Source: Bacteroidales bacterium
GTDB taxonomy: Bacteria > Bacteroidota > Bacteroidia > Bacteroidales > Marinilabiliaceae
NCBI GenBank assembly: GCA_024401295.1
Contig: JAKSLG010000017.1
Span: 1 to 55,966 of the forward strand
Direction: 5' to 3'
DNA length: 55,966 bases
Each line of letters starts with the position of its first letter. The first letter of the stretch is position 1. The translations under genes and the position numbers were made by a program. The notes beneath the pieces are model-generated. The model saw only the letters and a program-made list of their open reading frames with translations, was not told the DNA's origin and did not search any database. Below, in pieces: positions 1 to 8,454 of this stretch.

Positions 1-1
1 C

Positions 2-76
2 GGGCGCTTAGCTCAGCTGGTTTAGAGCATCTGCCTTACAAGCAGAGGGTCGGGGGTTCGAATCCCTCAGCGCCCA
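2..76 (+). tRNA. tRNA-Val (anticodon UAC)
   Basis: The sequence folds into a complete cloverleaf. A 7-bp acceptor stem pairs 2-8 with 69-75. The D arm lies at 11-28. The 5-bp anticodon stem 30-34/42-46 encloses the loop CTTACAA, whose anticodon TAC is at 37-39. The T arm 52-68 carries the loop TTCGAAT. The discriminator base is A76 and no CCA is encoded. Anticodon UAC reads valine GUA/GUG codons. A terminator follows directly, so this is the end of its transcription unit. Confidence 0.97.
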
Positions 77-81
77 CTCCG

Positions 82-115
82 AAAGACTTTCTCAAATCGA
101 GAAAGTCTTTTTTTT
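82..115 (+). terminator. Rho-independent terminator after tRNA-Val
   Basis: A perfect 12-bp stem (82-93 with 99-110) with a 5-base loop AAATC runs into eight or more T residues. It ends the tRNA transcript. Confidence 0.92.
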
Positions 116-236
116 GTTTCCACATTGCTCCATTGGCTCCCCTTTTCCACCCCAAACCGCAGACAAAAGAAAAAAATCTGCTACATGAAGGAAAAAATTT
201 CTCCCATTTTATTATGAAATAAAAGCACAATATGTT

Positions 237-244
237 TAGATTTG
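237..244 (+). promoter_or_regulatory. Putative Bacteroidota -7 box for the carboxylesterase
   Basis: TAGATTTG matches TAnnTTTG and lies about 34 bases before the ATG at 278. No clear -33 TTTG is seen, so the call rests on the -7 box and its position. Confidence 0.45.
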
Positions 245-277
245 CACATAGTGTTATTTAAACCACGAAAGAAAAAA

Positions 278-1750
278 ATGAAAATCTACAGCAAACTGCT
301 TATGATGGCAGCCGTACTTTCAGGCTGCGCACAGCAAGCAAAAGAAAATCCTGTATTGACCATCGAAGGTGGTCAGATTCAGGGCGTTGAAACAGACGGC
401 GTATATGCATACAAAGGCATTCCTTACGCTGCAGCACCAATCAATGACTTGCGATGGAAGGCTCCACAGCCTGTCGTTGCATGGGAAGGCATCAAGATAG
501 CCGACCAATTCGGCCATCCAGGCTACCAATCAGTCCACTACCCTGGCGGCTACACAACAGAATGGGGCTATGGCGCAGAATCGCCATACAGCGAAGATTG
601 CCTCTACCTCAATGTTTACACGAAAACTCCTGGCAAGGTTGATGCAAAGAAACCAGTTGCAGTCTGGATTCACGGAGGTGGCTATCGCGAAGGATGGGGT
701 TCAGAGCCAGAATTCGACGGCCAAGAATGGGCAGAGAAAGACGTCATTCTCGTAACGATCAACTATCGTCTTGGCGTGTTCGGCTTCATGACACACCCAG
801 AGTTGACTGCAGAAAGTCCAAACGGCGTATCGGGCAACTATGGCATTCTCGACCAAATCGAATCGCTCAAATGGGTCAACAAGAACATCGAGCAATTTGG
901 TGGCGACCCCAACAATGTAACGATTTTCGGTCAGAGTGCAGGCGGCGGCAGTGTTCGCACACTTTGCGAATCTCCACTTGCACGCGGCTTGTTCCACAAG
1001 GCAGTCATCATGAGTGCAGGCGGCTTGCCAACAGCAACACAGCCTTCACAGCCATCACGTTTTGCACCAATGTCGCTCGAACAGGCTGGCGAACTCAACA
1101 AGAAAGTGCTTGACTGGGCAGGATTCGACTCACTCGAAAAGATGCGTCGTGCGTCAACAGAACAGATCCATACTGTTGGCGACATCTATGCCGGCGCTAC
1201 TGGCGAACGTGTATGGATGCCAATGATGCCAATCGTCGAAGGTTATGTATCTAAGGAAAGTTTCGATCAGGCAGCCCTCAACGGCAACCTCGCAGACGTT
1301 CCATACATGATTGGCTACACAATGGATGACCTTGGCGACATGGGTGCCGGCATTGCTGAATTCTGCTTCAACCGCGACAGTCTCGGCAACAAGGCTTGGG
1401 CATACGAATTCGCCCGCCCACTGCCTGACGACGGCTCACACCCTGAAGTCACACAGCGTTTGAAGGGTGCATTCCATTCATCAGATCTCTGGTACGTATT
1501 CAAATCACTCAAACATTGCTGGCGTCCTTGGACTAAGGGTGACTGGGATCTCTCTGAGAAAATGCTCACAGCATGGGCAAACTTCGCTAAGTACAGCAAT
1601 CCAAACGGTGCTAACGATGGCGAATGGACTCCTTGCACGAAAGAGAATCCTAACTTCATGATTTTCAAGCTCAACGAAGCTAACGAAGAAGCTTCTGCCA
1701 TGGGCGAGACTATCAAAGGACAGACACAGGCATGGGCCAACGCAAAATAA
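278..1750 (+). CDS. Type-B carboxylesterase lipoprotein
   Basis: This is a serine esterase of the type-B carboxylesterase family (alpha/beta hydrolase, former CE10), 490 aa. The start at 278 is chosen because it gives a lipoprotein signal peptide (lipobox near LSGC, about residues 13-16) and follows an A-run; an upstream TTG at 242 would bury the signal. Family marks are EDCLYLNVY and the nucleophile elbow GQSAGG with Ser220. The likely catalytic His is H400 in AFHSSDLW. The mature protein should be tethered in the periplasm or on the outer membrane. Its position at the edge of a xylan locus suggests it removes acyl groups from side chains or oligosaccharides, but type-B esterases vary widely in substrate. 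It is transcribed alone and ends at a terminator. Confidence 0.85.
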   Translation: MKIYSKLLMMAAVLSGCAQQAKENPVLTIEGGQIQGVETDGVYAYKGIPYAAAPINDLRWKAPQPVVAWEGIKIADQFGHPGYQSVHYPGGYTTEWGYGAESPYSEDCLYLNVYTKTPGKVDAKKPVAVWIHGGGYREGWGSEPEFDGQEWAEKDVILVTINYRLGVFGFMTHPELTAESPNGVSGNYGILDQIESLKWVNKNIEQFGGDPNNVTIFGQSAGGGSVRTLCESPLARGLFHKAVIMSAGGLPTATQPSQPSRFAPMSLEQAGELNKKVLDWAGFDSLEKMRRASTEQIHTVGDIYAGATGERVWMPMMPIVEGYVSKESFDQAALNGNLADVPYMIGYTMDDLGDMGAGIAEFCFNRDSLGNKAWAYEFARPLPDDGSHPEVTQRLKGAFHSSDLWYVFKSLKHCWRPWTKGDWDLSEKMLTAWANFAKYSNPNGANDGEWTPCTKENPNFMIFKLNEANEEASAMGETIKGQTQAWANAK

Positions 1751-1780
1751 TCAAACAACAATAACACCACAATAAAAAAA

Positions 1781-1813
1781 CGTCGTCGAAAGATTATTCG
1801 ACGGCGTTTTTTA
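1781..1813 (+). terminator. Rho-independent terminator
   Basis: A 9-bp stem (CGTCGTCGA with TCGACGGCG, one G-U pair) is followed by a T-run at 1807-1812. It ends the carboxylesterase gene. Confidence 0.85.
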
Positions 1814-1832
1814 TGCTAGAATGACAACAAGG

Positions 1833-1868
1833 AAAAAAGGTGGCCAGATTACTCTGCCACCCTTTTTT
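1833..1868. terminator. Bidirectional terminator between the esterase and folC
   Basis: AAGGTGGC pairs with GCCACCCTT, with A residues on the left and T residues on the right. The hairpin can therefore act on both strands. On the minus strand it lies just past the folC stop codon. Confidence 0.75.
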
Positions 1869-1889
1869 GTTTTATAACAAATTGGCATT

Positions 1890-3182
1890 TCACATATTTG
1901 AAAGAGCTTCGCCCACAATAAAATTACTGCCGCCGATAAAAAGCAGGTCATTCTCACCAGCATTTGCTTTTGCAGCCTTAAGAGCCTCTGCAACATTTGG
2001 ATATGCATCACCGAGAAGACCCGCCTCTGCTCCTATTGCTTTCATTTCAGAGGCTGAAATTGCGCGGTCCGTAGGAGCTTGAGTAAAATAATAGCGAGCA
2101 TTCTTAGGCATCATTGGCATAACGATTTGTGGATTTTTGTCATTCACCATACCCCACACTATATGAATCGAATCATAATGCGATTCAGCAAGTTGCCGAG
2201 CCACGAATTTTATCCCATGAGCATTATGTCCGGTATCAATGACAGTATCAGGATGCGAAGCTATTTTCTGCCATCGACCGGTGAGCCCGGTCTGGCTGAC
2301 AACCTTTCGCAAGCCACGGCGAAGAGCATCTCCGCTGATGTTATAATCCAAAGAATTGAGAACATCGACAGACGCCATCACTGTTAGAATATTACGTTGC
2401 TGACAAAGTCCATTGAGCGCGTACAGGACAGACTCTTCGTCACCATTGCTACGAGCCATTTTCATCCAAGTCATGTCGCGAGATTCCTCGGCAGAGAGAA
2501 TGCGAAAACCGTCTTGGGCATAAACAATGCGAGCATTCTTTTCTGCTGCAATATTGTCAAAAACGCCGTCTGTCTCAGCATCACGCTCACCAATTACGAC
2601 TGGCGTATTTGCTTTAATAATACCACCCTTTTCAAAGGCAATTTTTGCTTTCGTGTCACCAAGGATCTGCGTATGTTCAAGGCCAATATTTGTGATTACA
2701 CACAAATCCGGTTCAATGACATTTGTACTATCCATACGCCCTCCGAGACCGACCTCAATAACGGCGACATCGACATTCTGATTTGCAAAATAATCAAATG
2801 CCATTGCCATGCTGATTTCAAAAAAAGATGGTTCAACCGGAGGTTTTTCATCGATAAAACGCTGTATAAAAGCAGACACAGCATCCTGACTAATCATCTG
2901 TCCATCGACACGGATGCGTTCACGAAAATCGACAAGATGCGGCGACGTGTAAAGTCCGACACGATAGCCAGCAGACATCAGCACAGAGCACAGTGAGTGG
3001 CTTGTTGAGCCCTTACCGTTTGTTCCGGCCACATGGATCGTACGGTATTTTTTTTGCGGATTGCCGAGCCATTGACACAGATCGTAGCTATTACCAAGTC
3101 CAATCTTCATGGCGCCTGCACCAATGTGATGAAAAGCCGGAAATTCCGAATTTAGTATATCAAGTGCCTCCTGATAGTTCAT
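1890..3182 (-). CDS. folC: Folylpolyglutamate / dihydrofolate synthase
   Basis: This Mur-ligase-family enzyme adds glutamate to folates and, in many bacteria, to dihydropteroate (cytoplasmic folate synthesis). It has the ATP-binding loop GTNGKGST near residue 50, TSPHLVDFRERIRVDG, the GLGGRMDSTN metal/ATP motif, and a C-terminal DTGHNAHG domain. The length of about 430 aa is normal. The open frame continues far upstream without similarity to the family. I chose the ATG at 3182 because a -7 box lies at 3200-3207 and would leave only a few bases of leader for the alternative ATG at 3191. It is divergent from the small membrane gene at 3313 and is a housekeeping gene unrelated to the polysaccharide cluster. 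Confidence 0.93.
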   Translation of the reverse strand: MNYQEALDILNSEFPAFHHIGAGAMKIGLGNSYDLCQWLGNPQKKYRTIHVAGTNGKGSTSHSLCSVLMSAGYRVGLYTSPHLVDFRERIRVDGQMISQDAVSAFIQRFIDEKPPVEPSFFEISMAMAFDYFANQNVDVAVIEVGLGGRMDSTNVIEPDLCVITNIGLEHTQILGDTKAKIAFEKGGIIKANTPVVIGERDAETDGVFDNIAAEKNARIVYAQDGFRILSAEESRDMTWMKMARSNGDEESVLYALNGLCQQRNILTVMASVDVLNSLDYNISGDALRRGLRKVVSQTGLTGRWQKIASHPDTVIDTGHNAHGIKFVARQLAESHYDSIHIVWGMVNDKNPQIVMPMMPKNARYYFTQAPTDRAISASEMKAIGAEAGLLGDAYPNVAEALKAAKANAGENDLLFIGGSNFIVGEALSNM

Positions 3183-3199
3183 CTTCTGCATTTTTTTCG

Positions 3200-3233
3200 C
3201 AAATGTAGGAAGCACAACGTATTTAAGCAACAA
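3200..3233 (-). promoter_or_regulatory. Putative folC promoter
   Basis: On the minus strand TACATTTG (3200-3207) matches TAnnTTTG and TTTG lies at 3230-3233, a 22-base spacer. The predicted start of transcription is only about 10 bases from the ATG at 3182. Confidence 0.55.
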
Positions 3234-3312
3234 AAAAATTGCATTTTGCAGTAACTTTTTGGAAATGCACGGCGTAAACCGGAATATATAAGCAATATAA
3301 AGTTTTGATTTA

Positions 3313-3510
3313 ATGACAATTGTATTTCTACTCCTATTGGGAGTATTTGCATTGGCTCTGACAGGAATTCTGTTAACAATGCTCGTTTCATTCGTTGCAA
3401 AAAGAGTTAGTAACGCAGGAAGAGCAACGGTAAAAAAACTAAAAGAGATGTCGGAAATTGAACGCCGAGAACGCGAATACCGACGCATAATGAGCCAATA
3501 TGCAGAATAA
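3313..3510 (+). CDS. Small single-pass membrane protein of unknown function
   Basis: A 65-aa protein has one strongly hydrophobic helix at about residues 3-28, followed by a basic and then charged cytoplasmic tail (KKLKEMSEIERREREY). It is bounded by a divergent upstream gene and by its own terminator, which supports a real gene. I do not recognise a family. The positive residues after the helix suggest the C terminus stays in the cytoplasm. Confidence 0.6.
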   Translation: MTIVFLLLLGVFALALTGILLTMLVSFVAKRVSNAGRATVKKLKEMSEIERREREYRRIMSQYAE

Positions 3511-3556
3511 AGCGACCAAGAATGCCGACAATGGCAACACTTGATCGCTTTTTTTG
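3511..3556 (+). terminator. Rho-independent terminator
   Basis: AGCGACCAAG at 3511-3520 pairs with CTTGATCGCT at 3540-3549 with one internal mismatch. An inner TGCC/GGCA stem and a T-run follow. Confidence 0.8.
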
Positions 3557-3558
3557 TT

Positions 3559-3566
3559 TATCTTTG
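3559..3566 (+). promoter_or_regulatory. Putative -7 box for the GH43 lipoprotein gene
   Basis: TATCTTTG matches TAnnTTTG. It lies after the preceding terminator and about 63 bases before the ATG at 3629. The -33 element is weak. Confidence 0.45.
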
Positions 3567-3628
3567 GAAGCAATTTCATTGATCGACAATCAAGGAATGC
3601 GCAAAATAGACACCAATTTTTAATCTAT

Positions 3629-4780
3629 ATGAAACACATTATCTCAACACTCGCGACATTTGCCGCAATAGGCATGGTGTCGTGCACAAATCAACCAAAA
3701 CAGGTTGTCTCCAACGAGCATCCGCACATTACTCCCGTAGAGCAGGCACCGCCAGCAGACTTAGGGCAGAACAACTTTGGCGGTACGCACACAACAGACA
3801 CTACGGGGCGTGCAGCACGAATCAGAGCCATGCGCGAAGCAATGAACCGCATCCGCACAATTCCATTCGACTCACTTTCCATGAGCGATCCATTCATCTA
3901 TCCTGATCCTGAGACAAAAACATATTATCTCACATCATCAGGTGGACGACTTTGGAAAAGTGCAGATTTAGAGATGTGGGAAGGCCCATACGAAATTGCC
4001 GACTTGAGCGGCACTTGGTGTGAAGAGGCAGGATTCGCTGCCGCAGCCGAGATACATCACATAGGTAAATATTACTACTATGCAGCGACATATAGTGACC
4101 ACGGACAAATAATCGAAGCCATTCCAGGACGCTATAATGTTCCTCACAATCAGACATACATTCTTCGCTCGGAGAATGTTGAGGGGCCATACAAGAGTTT
4201 CGCCATTGAGCCTGGCTACGATTATGAACCGTATGAATGGGACTGCATCGACGGCACACTATACGAGGAAGACGGACACATTTACATGATTTTCGTTCAC
4301 GAATGGACCCAACTCATCGATGGAACAATGGACTACATTGAACTTTCATCCGACCTTACTCGCACAATTTCTGAAAAACCAGTCACTATGTTCAGAGCAT
4401 CGGCAGCACCATTCTGCCGCGAAATGAACACCATCGGCGAGGCAACATTCGGATTAAAGATGCCTGGATGGGTAACTGATGGTCCTCAGATGTTCCGCAC
4501 AAAGACCGGCAAATTAGGCATGCTTTGGTCGACATGGGGCGATGAACGCTACTTGCAAGGCATCTGCTATTCACAATCGGGAACAATTGCCGGTCCTTGG
4601 ATTCAGGAAACAGAACCATTCATTGCGAACAACTCGGGTCACGGAATGCTCTTCCGCACATTCGAAGGAGAGTTACGATACATTGTGCATCATGCAGAAG
4701 GCCAAGGTCCACGCAAGCCTCAACTATATGAAGCAGACGACAGCGGCGATAAGCTTGTGCTCGGAAAACGATTGAAATAG
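3629..4780 (+). CDS. GH43-family glycoside hydrolase, lipoprotein
   Basis: A five-bladed beta-propeller arabinofuranosidase/xylosidase-type enzyme of 383 aa. The ATG at 3629 gives a lipoprotein signal peptide (MVSC lipobox, about residues 15-18), so an upstream in-frame start is rejected. The catalytic base is likely D87 in SDPFIYPDPE and the pKa-modulating Asp D208 in WDCIDGTLY. Where most GH43 proteins have EGP, this one has WVTDGPQMFRTKTGK, so the acid Glu must be sought elsewhere, perhaps at GEATFG just upstream. A Gln/Pro-rich linker follows the lipid Cys. It forms its own transcription unit. Likely role: removing arabinose or xylose decorations from xylan or pectic fragments. The substrate is not determined by sequence. 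Confidence 0.82.
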   Translation: MKHIISTLATFAAIGMVSCTNQPKQVVSNEHPHITPVEQAPPADLGQNNFGGTHTTDTTGRAARIRAMREAMNRIRTIPFDSLSMSDPFIYPDPETKTYYLTSSGGRLWKSADLEMWEGPYEIADLSGTWCEEAGFAAAAEIHHIGKYYYYAATYSDHGQIIEAIPGRYNVPHNQTYILRSENVEGPYKSFAIEPGYDYEPYEWDCIDGTLYEEDGHIYMIFVHEWTQLIDGTMDYIELSSDLTRTISEKPVTMFRASAAPFCREMNTIGEATFGLKMPGWVTDGPQMFRTKTGKLGMLWSTWGDERYLQGICYSQSGTIAGPWIQETEPFIANNSGHGMLFRTFEGELRYIVHHAEGQGPRKPQLYEADDSGDKLVLGKRLK

Positions 4781-4795
4781 AAACAATTTTATAAA

Positions 4796-4839
4796 AGAAA
4801 GACGCCTTGCCTGTTATAACGGCAAGGCGTCTTTCTTTT
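4796..4839 (+). terminator. Rho-independent terminator
   Basis: A 15-bp perfect stem (GAAAGACGCCTTGCC with its complement) with a 9-base loop is followed by T residues. It is a very strong terminator after the GH43 gene. Confidence 0.92.
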
Positions 4840-4999
4840 CCATCCAATTCATCTGAAAAAAACGGCACAAAGACAAAATCCCATTCTGAATTGGGAGCAA
4901 AAAATGCCACAAACGAAGAAAATCATTCTTTAAAATCATAAAATTTAGATAATATCACCAAAATAACCAACATAACATAGACAAAAAGGCAATAGATAA

Positions 5000-5007
5000 T
5001 AAATTTG
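5000..5007 (+). promoter_or_regulatory. Putative -7 box for the response regulator
   Basis: TAAATTTG matches TAnnTTTG and lies 25 bases before the ATG at 5033. No convincing -33 motif. Confidence 0.5.
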
Positions 5008-5032
5008 CATCAACAAAAACGACAAAGACGAT

Positions 5033-5686
5033 ATGGATTCAAAGAGATTTATCATTGCAGATAATCAGGAATTATCAAGATATGCAGTAGCACAGATTGT
5101 CAGAAATTACAATCTAAGCGTTGGAGTTGAAGCTATAGGTGTTTCGAATGCCAGCGAACTACGCAAAGAACTCAAGCAAAACGACAATGCAGTTGTCGTC
5201 ATAGACATCGCGAACTTCGACCTGCCACGCACCGAAGACCTCGTCATACTACAAGGAGAACACAGCAAAACGTCATGGATTATTCTTGCTGCAGAAATGA
5301 CGGAATTTATGGTCAGACGTCTTTCCGGATGGCAATGCTTCAGCTTTGTTCTCAAAGAATGCCGTCTGGAAGAGATCGTTTCTGCTCTCCGACTGGCACA
5401 GGCTGGTGAAAGATTCATTTGCCATCAAGTGATGGACATTCTTCTTACGCCTCAGGACAAAAACCAAGACACAGAACAGCTCACTCAAACCGAGATTGAA
5501 GTGCTACGTCTCACTGCGCAAGGAAGAAGTGTCAAGGAGATTGCCAGCATACGCAATTCGAGCACGCACACAATTATCTCGCACAAACGAAACATATTCC
5601 GAAAAATCGGAGTCAACACCAGCTACGAAGCAACAATGTATGCAGCAAAAGTTGGTCTCGTCAACCTCATGGAATACTACATTTAG
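5033..5686 (+). CDS. NarL/LuxR-type response regulator, orphan
   Basis: A 217-aa two-domain transcription factor. Residues 1-125 form a receiver domain with D10 in the acidic pocket, likely phospho-acceptor D58 (VVVIDI) and a Lys in VLKE at the usual beta5 position. Residues about 150-212 form a LuxR helix-turn-helix (LTQTEIEVLRLTAQGRSVKE). The acidic pocket is D-N rather than D-D and the Ser/Thr switch position appears to be Ala, so phosphorylation may be weak or absent. No histidine kinase is nearby. It precedes the GH10-CE1 gene with a strong terminator between them, so it may regulate the xylanase region but is not co-transcribed with it. Confidence 0.85.
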   Translation: MDSKRFIIADNQELSRYAVAQIVRNYNLSVGVEAIGVSNASELRKELKQNDNAVVVIDIANFDLPRTEDLVILQGEHSKTSWIILAAEMTEFMVRRLSGWQCFSFVLKECRLEEIVSALRLAQAGERFICHQVMDILLTPQDKNQDTEQLTQTEIEVLRLTAQGRSVKEIASIRNSSTHTIISHKRNIFRKIGVNTSYEATMYAAKVGLVNLMEYYI

Positions 5687-5706
5687 TGTCAAAAACGGAT
5701 TTAAAT

Positions 5707-5765
5707 CGGACTTTCAAAAACGAGATAAAAACATCAAGAAAAAAACTGTTTGAAAGTCCGTTTTT
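5707..5765 (+). terminator. Rho-independent terminator with a long loop
   Basis: CGGACTTTCAAA at 5707-5718 pairs perfectly with 5749-5760 across a 30-base A-rich loop. Five T residues follow. Confidence 0.8.
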
Positions 5766-5885
5766 CACGTTTATCCACCAACGGGCCATTTTTATCGACG
5801 AAAAGAAATTAACATTTACCACAAAAAGCTAATCAGCTAAACGCCAAAGAGTTAAACACATTCACACTATAATCACCAAAAGCTA

Positions 5886-5941
5886 AAAATTTCATTTTTT
5901 GAATAGTTTTGTTGTTGTCAAGTGATGAAAAATGAAATTTT
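5886..5941. promoter_or_regulatory. 14-bp perfect inverted repeat around a putative promoter
   Basis: AAAATTTCATTTTT (5886-5899) is repeated in inverted orientation at 5928-5941 with a 28-base spacer. TAGTTTTG (5904-5911), a TAnnTTTG match, lies inside the spacer. It sits in the 421-base gap (5687-6107) before the xylanase gene. It may be an operator or an RNA hairpin. The rest of the gap is AT-rich with no visible gene. Confidence 0.45.
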
Positions 5942-6107
5942 GTCAATGACTGCCAGTGTCACAAGCACTAAAACAATAACGATTGTTACATTTTGTTATA
6001 CAAATTTTGGTTAGCAATTGCAAAATTTGCTAAAAATTGCTTCGGCTCATCAATCCAAAATGTACACGAAGCAGTTTTTTATGGAGATAAACAACAAAAA
6101 CAATAAC

Positions 6108-8324
6108 ATGAAAAGAATTAGCTTCATGCTCTGCGCATTAGCAATGTGCGCAGTCAGCAGCCAGGCTCAGTGGGGTCGTCAGCCTGTAGAAGACCCAACT
6201 GGTCTTAAGGACGCTTACAAAGACTACTTCAAAGTGGGCGTTGCAGTAAACATGCGCAACATGCGCAATCCAGAGGAAGTAAAGGTCATCCTCAAGGAGT
6301 ACAACTCAATCACAGCAGAAAATGACCACAAGGTTGGTCAGATCAACCCAAAAGAAGGTGTATACAACTGGGGCCCTGCCGATTCAATCGCAGACTTCTG
6401 TCGTAAGAACAACATCCCAATGCGTCTTCACAATCTCTGCTGGCACAGTCAGTTTGCAGATTGGATGATGTATGACAAGAAGGGCAACTTTGTAAAGAAG
6501 GAAGTATTCTATGCCCGTCTGAAGCAGTATATCTTTACTGTAGTTAACCGCTACAAAGATATCATCTATGCAATCGACGTTGTGAACGAGGCAATGGCAG
6601 ACGACGCTCGTCCACGCTTCATCCCAGGCAAGGGTCTGCAGCCAGCAAGCCCTTATCGCCAGTCTAAGTTGTACGAACTCTGTGGCGACGAGTTCATCGC
6701 AAAAGCATTTGAATTTGCAGCAGAAGCAGCAGGTCCAGACATAGAGCTTTACTACAACGACTACAACGCAGCTAACCCAGACAAGCGCGACCGCATCTTC
6801 GACATGGTCAAGAAGATGAAGGAAGTATATGGCGTGCGCGTTGATGGTATCGGCATGCAGGCACACTACAACGTGTTTGGCCCAAGCAACGAAGACATCG
6901 ATGCAGCTATCACTAAGTATGCAACTATCGTTAAGCACGTACAGCTCACAGAGATGGATATCCGTGCAAATGAGGAAATGGGCGGTCAGCTCCAGTTCAG
7001 CCGTCAGGGCATGGAAATCAAGCCATATGTCAAGGATCTCCACACTGCAAAATGGAATGACCTCTTCAAAATCCTTCGTAAGCACAAGGATGTTATCAAC
7101 TCTGTAACATTCTGGAATGTATCAGATAAGGATTCATGGGTCGGCACATCGAACTACCCTCTTCTCTTCGACAAGGATCTCAAGAAGAAGGCAGCATATA
7201 CAGCAGTAAAGAATTTCGACGTAGCAATTGACAACGCAGTCATCAAGGAAGACTTCGTTTCTAATGAGCTCAACCAGCCAGGTCAGGAATGGCCAAAGGT
7301 TAACTCTCAGGGTTACGCACGTTTCCGTCTCGACGCTCCTCAGGCCAAGTCAGTTATCGTAACGCTCGGTCTTGGTGGTCATGGCGGCACAGTTCTCCAC
7401 AAGAACAAAGATGGCATTTGGGAAGGCACAACTGAGGCTCCAATGGACCCAGGTTTCCACTATTATCACATGGTTGTTGATGGTGCAACAGTTAATGACC
7501 CAGGCACAAACAACTACTATGGTTCAATCCGTTGGGAGTCAGGCATTGAGATTCCAACAAACGCAGATAAAGACATTTACGCTGTTCGCAAGGACATTGC
7601 TCACGGTCGTTATCAGCAGATTCAGTTCTGGTCAGAGAGCACAAACATGATGAAGACTGCATATGTTTATACTCCTGCCGGCTATGGTCAGAATGTTGAC
7701 AAGAAAGGCAATGTTGTTGAAAAAGGCACACAGAAGAGATACCCAGTTCTTTACCTCCAGCATGGTTGGGGTGAGAATGAGACATCTTGGACATGGCAGG
7801 GTCGCACGAACTGGATTATGGACAACCTCATCGCAGATGGCATGGATCCATTCATCGTAGTCATCACATACGGTATGACAAACGACATCAAGTTCGGTGC
7901 TGGTTTCGGCAACAATTTCCACTCAGCATTTGAGAAGGTTCTTTGCGATGAACTCATTCCATACATTGATGCAAACTTCAACACAATCGCAGACCGCGAT
8001 CATCGTGCAATGGCAGGTCTCTCAATGGGTGGTATGGAAACACACCTGATCACTCTTGATCGTCCAGAGATGTTCGGTTCATGGGGTATCCTTTCAGGTG
8101 GCATGTGGACTCCAGATGAACTTGCAAAGGTATCTGTTAAGCCTAACTACGTATTCATCTCGACAGGTGAGAAGGAGAATCCAGCAGGCATCACAAAGGC
8201 TGTTGAAGACCTCAAGGCTGCAGGCTACAACGCTCAGAGCCATGTTTCTCCAGGTACAGCTCACGAATTCTTGACTTGGCGTCGTGCACTCCACACAATG
8301 GCTCCAAACCTCTTCAAGAAATAA
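6108..8324 (+). CDS. Bifunctional GH10 endo-xylanase / CE1 feruloyl esterase
   Basis: A secreted 738-aa enzyme with the same domain plan as Prevotella ruminicola Xyn10D-Fae1A. The start at 6108 gives a signal peptide ending near SSQAQ; upstream in-frame starts lack one. Residues 35-375 are a GH10 barrel with ITAEND, acid/base E161 (VVNEAM) and nucleophile E282 (LTEMDIR). Residues about 390-480 look like a CBM48-type beta-sandwich, common before CE1 domains. Residues 490-738 are a CE1 esterase with YLQHGWGENE, nucleophile S639 (GLSMGG) and H719 (GTAHEFLTWRR). One enzyme would cut the xylan backbone and release ferulate cross-links. It is monocistronic between an unusually long leader region and a strong terminator. 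No lipobox, so it is periplasmic or secreted. Confidence 0.95.
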   Translation: MKRISFMLCALAMCAVSSQAQWGRQPVEDPTGLKDAYKDYFKVGVAVNMRNMRNPEEVKVILKEYNSITAENDHKVGQINPKEGVYNWGPADSIADFCRKNNIPMRLHNLCWHSQFADWMMYDKKGNFVKKEVFYARLKQYIFTVVNRYKDIIYAIDVVNEAMADDARPRFIPGKGLQPASPYRQSKLYELCGDEFIAKAFEFAAEAAGPDIELYYNDYNAANPDKRDRIFDMVKKMKEVYGVRVDGIGMQAHYNVFGPSNEDIDAAITKYATIVKHVQLTEMDIRANEEMGGQLQFSRQGMEIKPYVKDLHTAKWNDLFKILRKHKDVINSVTFWNVSDKDSWVGTSNYPLLFDKDLKKKAAYTAVKNFDVAIDNAVIKEDFVSNELNQPGQEWPKVNSQGYARFRLDAPQAKSVIVTLGLGGHGGTVLHKNKDGIWEGTTEAPMDPGFHYYHMVVDGATVNDPGTNNYYGSIRWESGIEIPTNADKDIYAVRKDIAHGRYQQIQFWSESTNMMKTAYVYTPAGYGQNVDKKGNVVEKGTQKRYPVLYLQHGWGENETSWTWQGRTNWIMDNLIADGMDPFIVVITYGMTNDIKFGAGFGNNFHSAFEKVLCDELIPYIDANFNTIADRDHRAMAGLSMGGMETHLITLDRPEMFGSWGILSGGMWTPDELAKVSVKPNYVFISTGEKENPAGITKAVEDLKAAGYNAQSHVSPGTAHEFLTWRRALHTMAPNLFKK

Positions 8325-8360
8325 TCGACCTTATGATAGTCATAAGAAAATTTGAATAAC

Positions 8361-8416
8361 AAACACTTGTTCCTAGTGGTTAATCACAGAATTAGCTACT
8401 AGGACAAGTGTTTTTA
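8361..8416 (+). terminator. Rho-independent terminator
   Basis: A 16-bp stem (AAACACTTGT-CCTAGT with its complement, one bulged T) ends in a T-run at 8411-8415. It isolates the GH10-CE1 gene from the operon that follows. Confidence 0.88.
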
Positions 8417-8454
8417 CATTTATAGAAGAACTTGAAAACAAAATAAAATCAGAG

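Noticed and set aside
2397-2996. A 199-aa open frame on the plus strand
   Set aside because: It is antisense to folC, whose ATP-binding and Mur-ligase motifs are unmistakable.
5886-5941. Invertible promoter switch
   Set aside because: The arms are perfect, but the 28-base interior is too short to hold a full TTTG-N19-TAnnTTTG promoter, and no recombinase gene is in the window.
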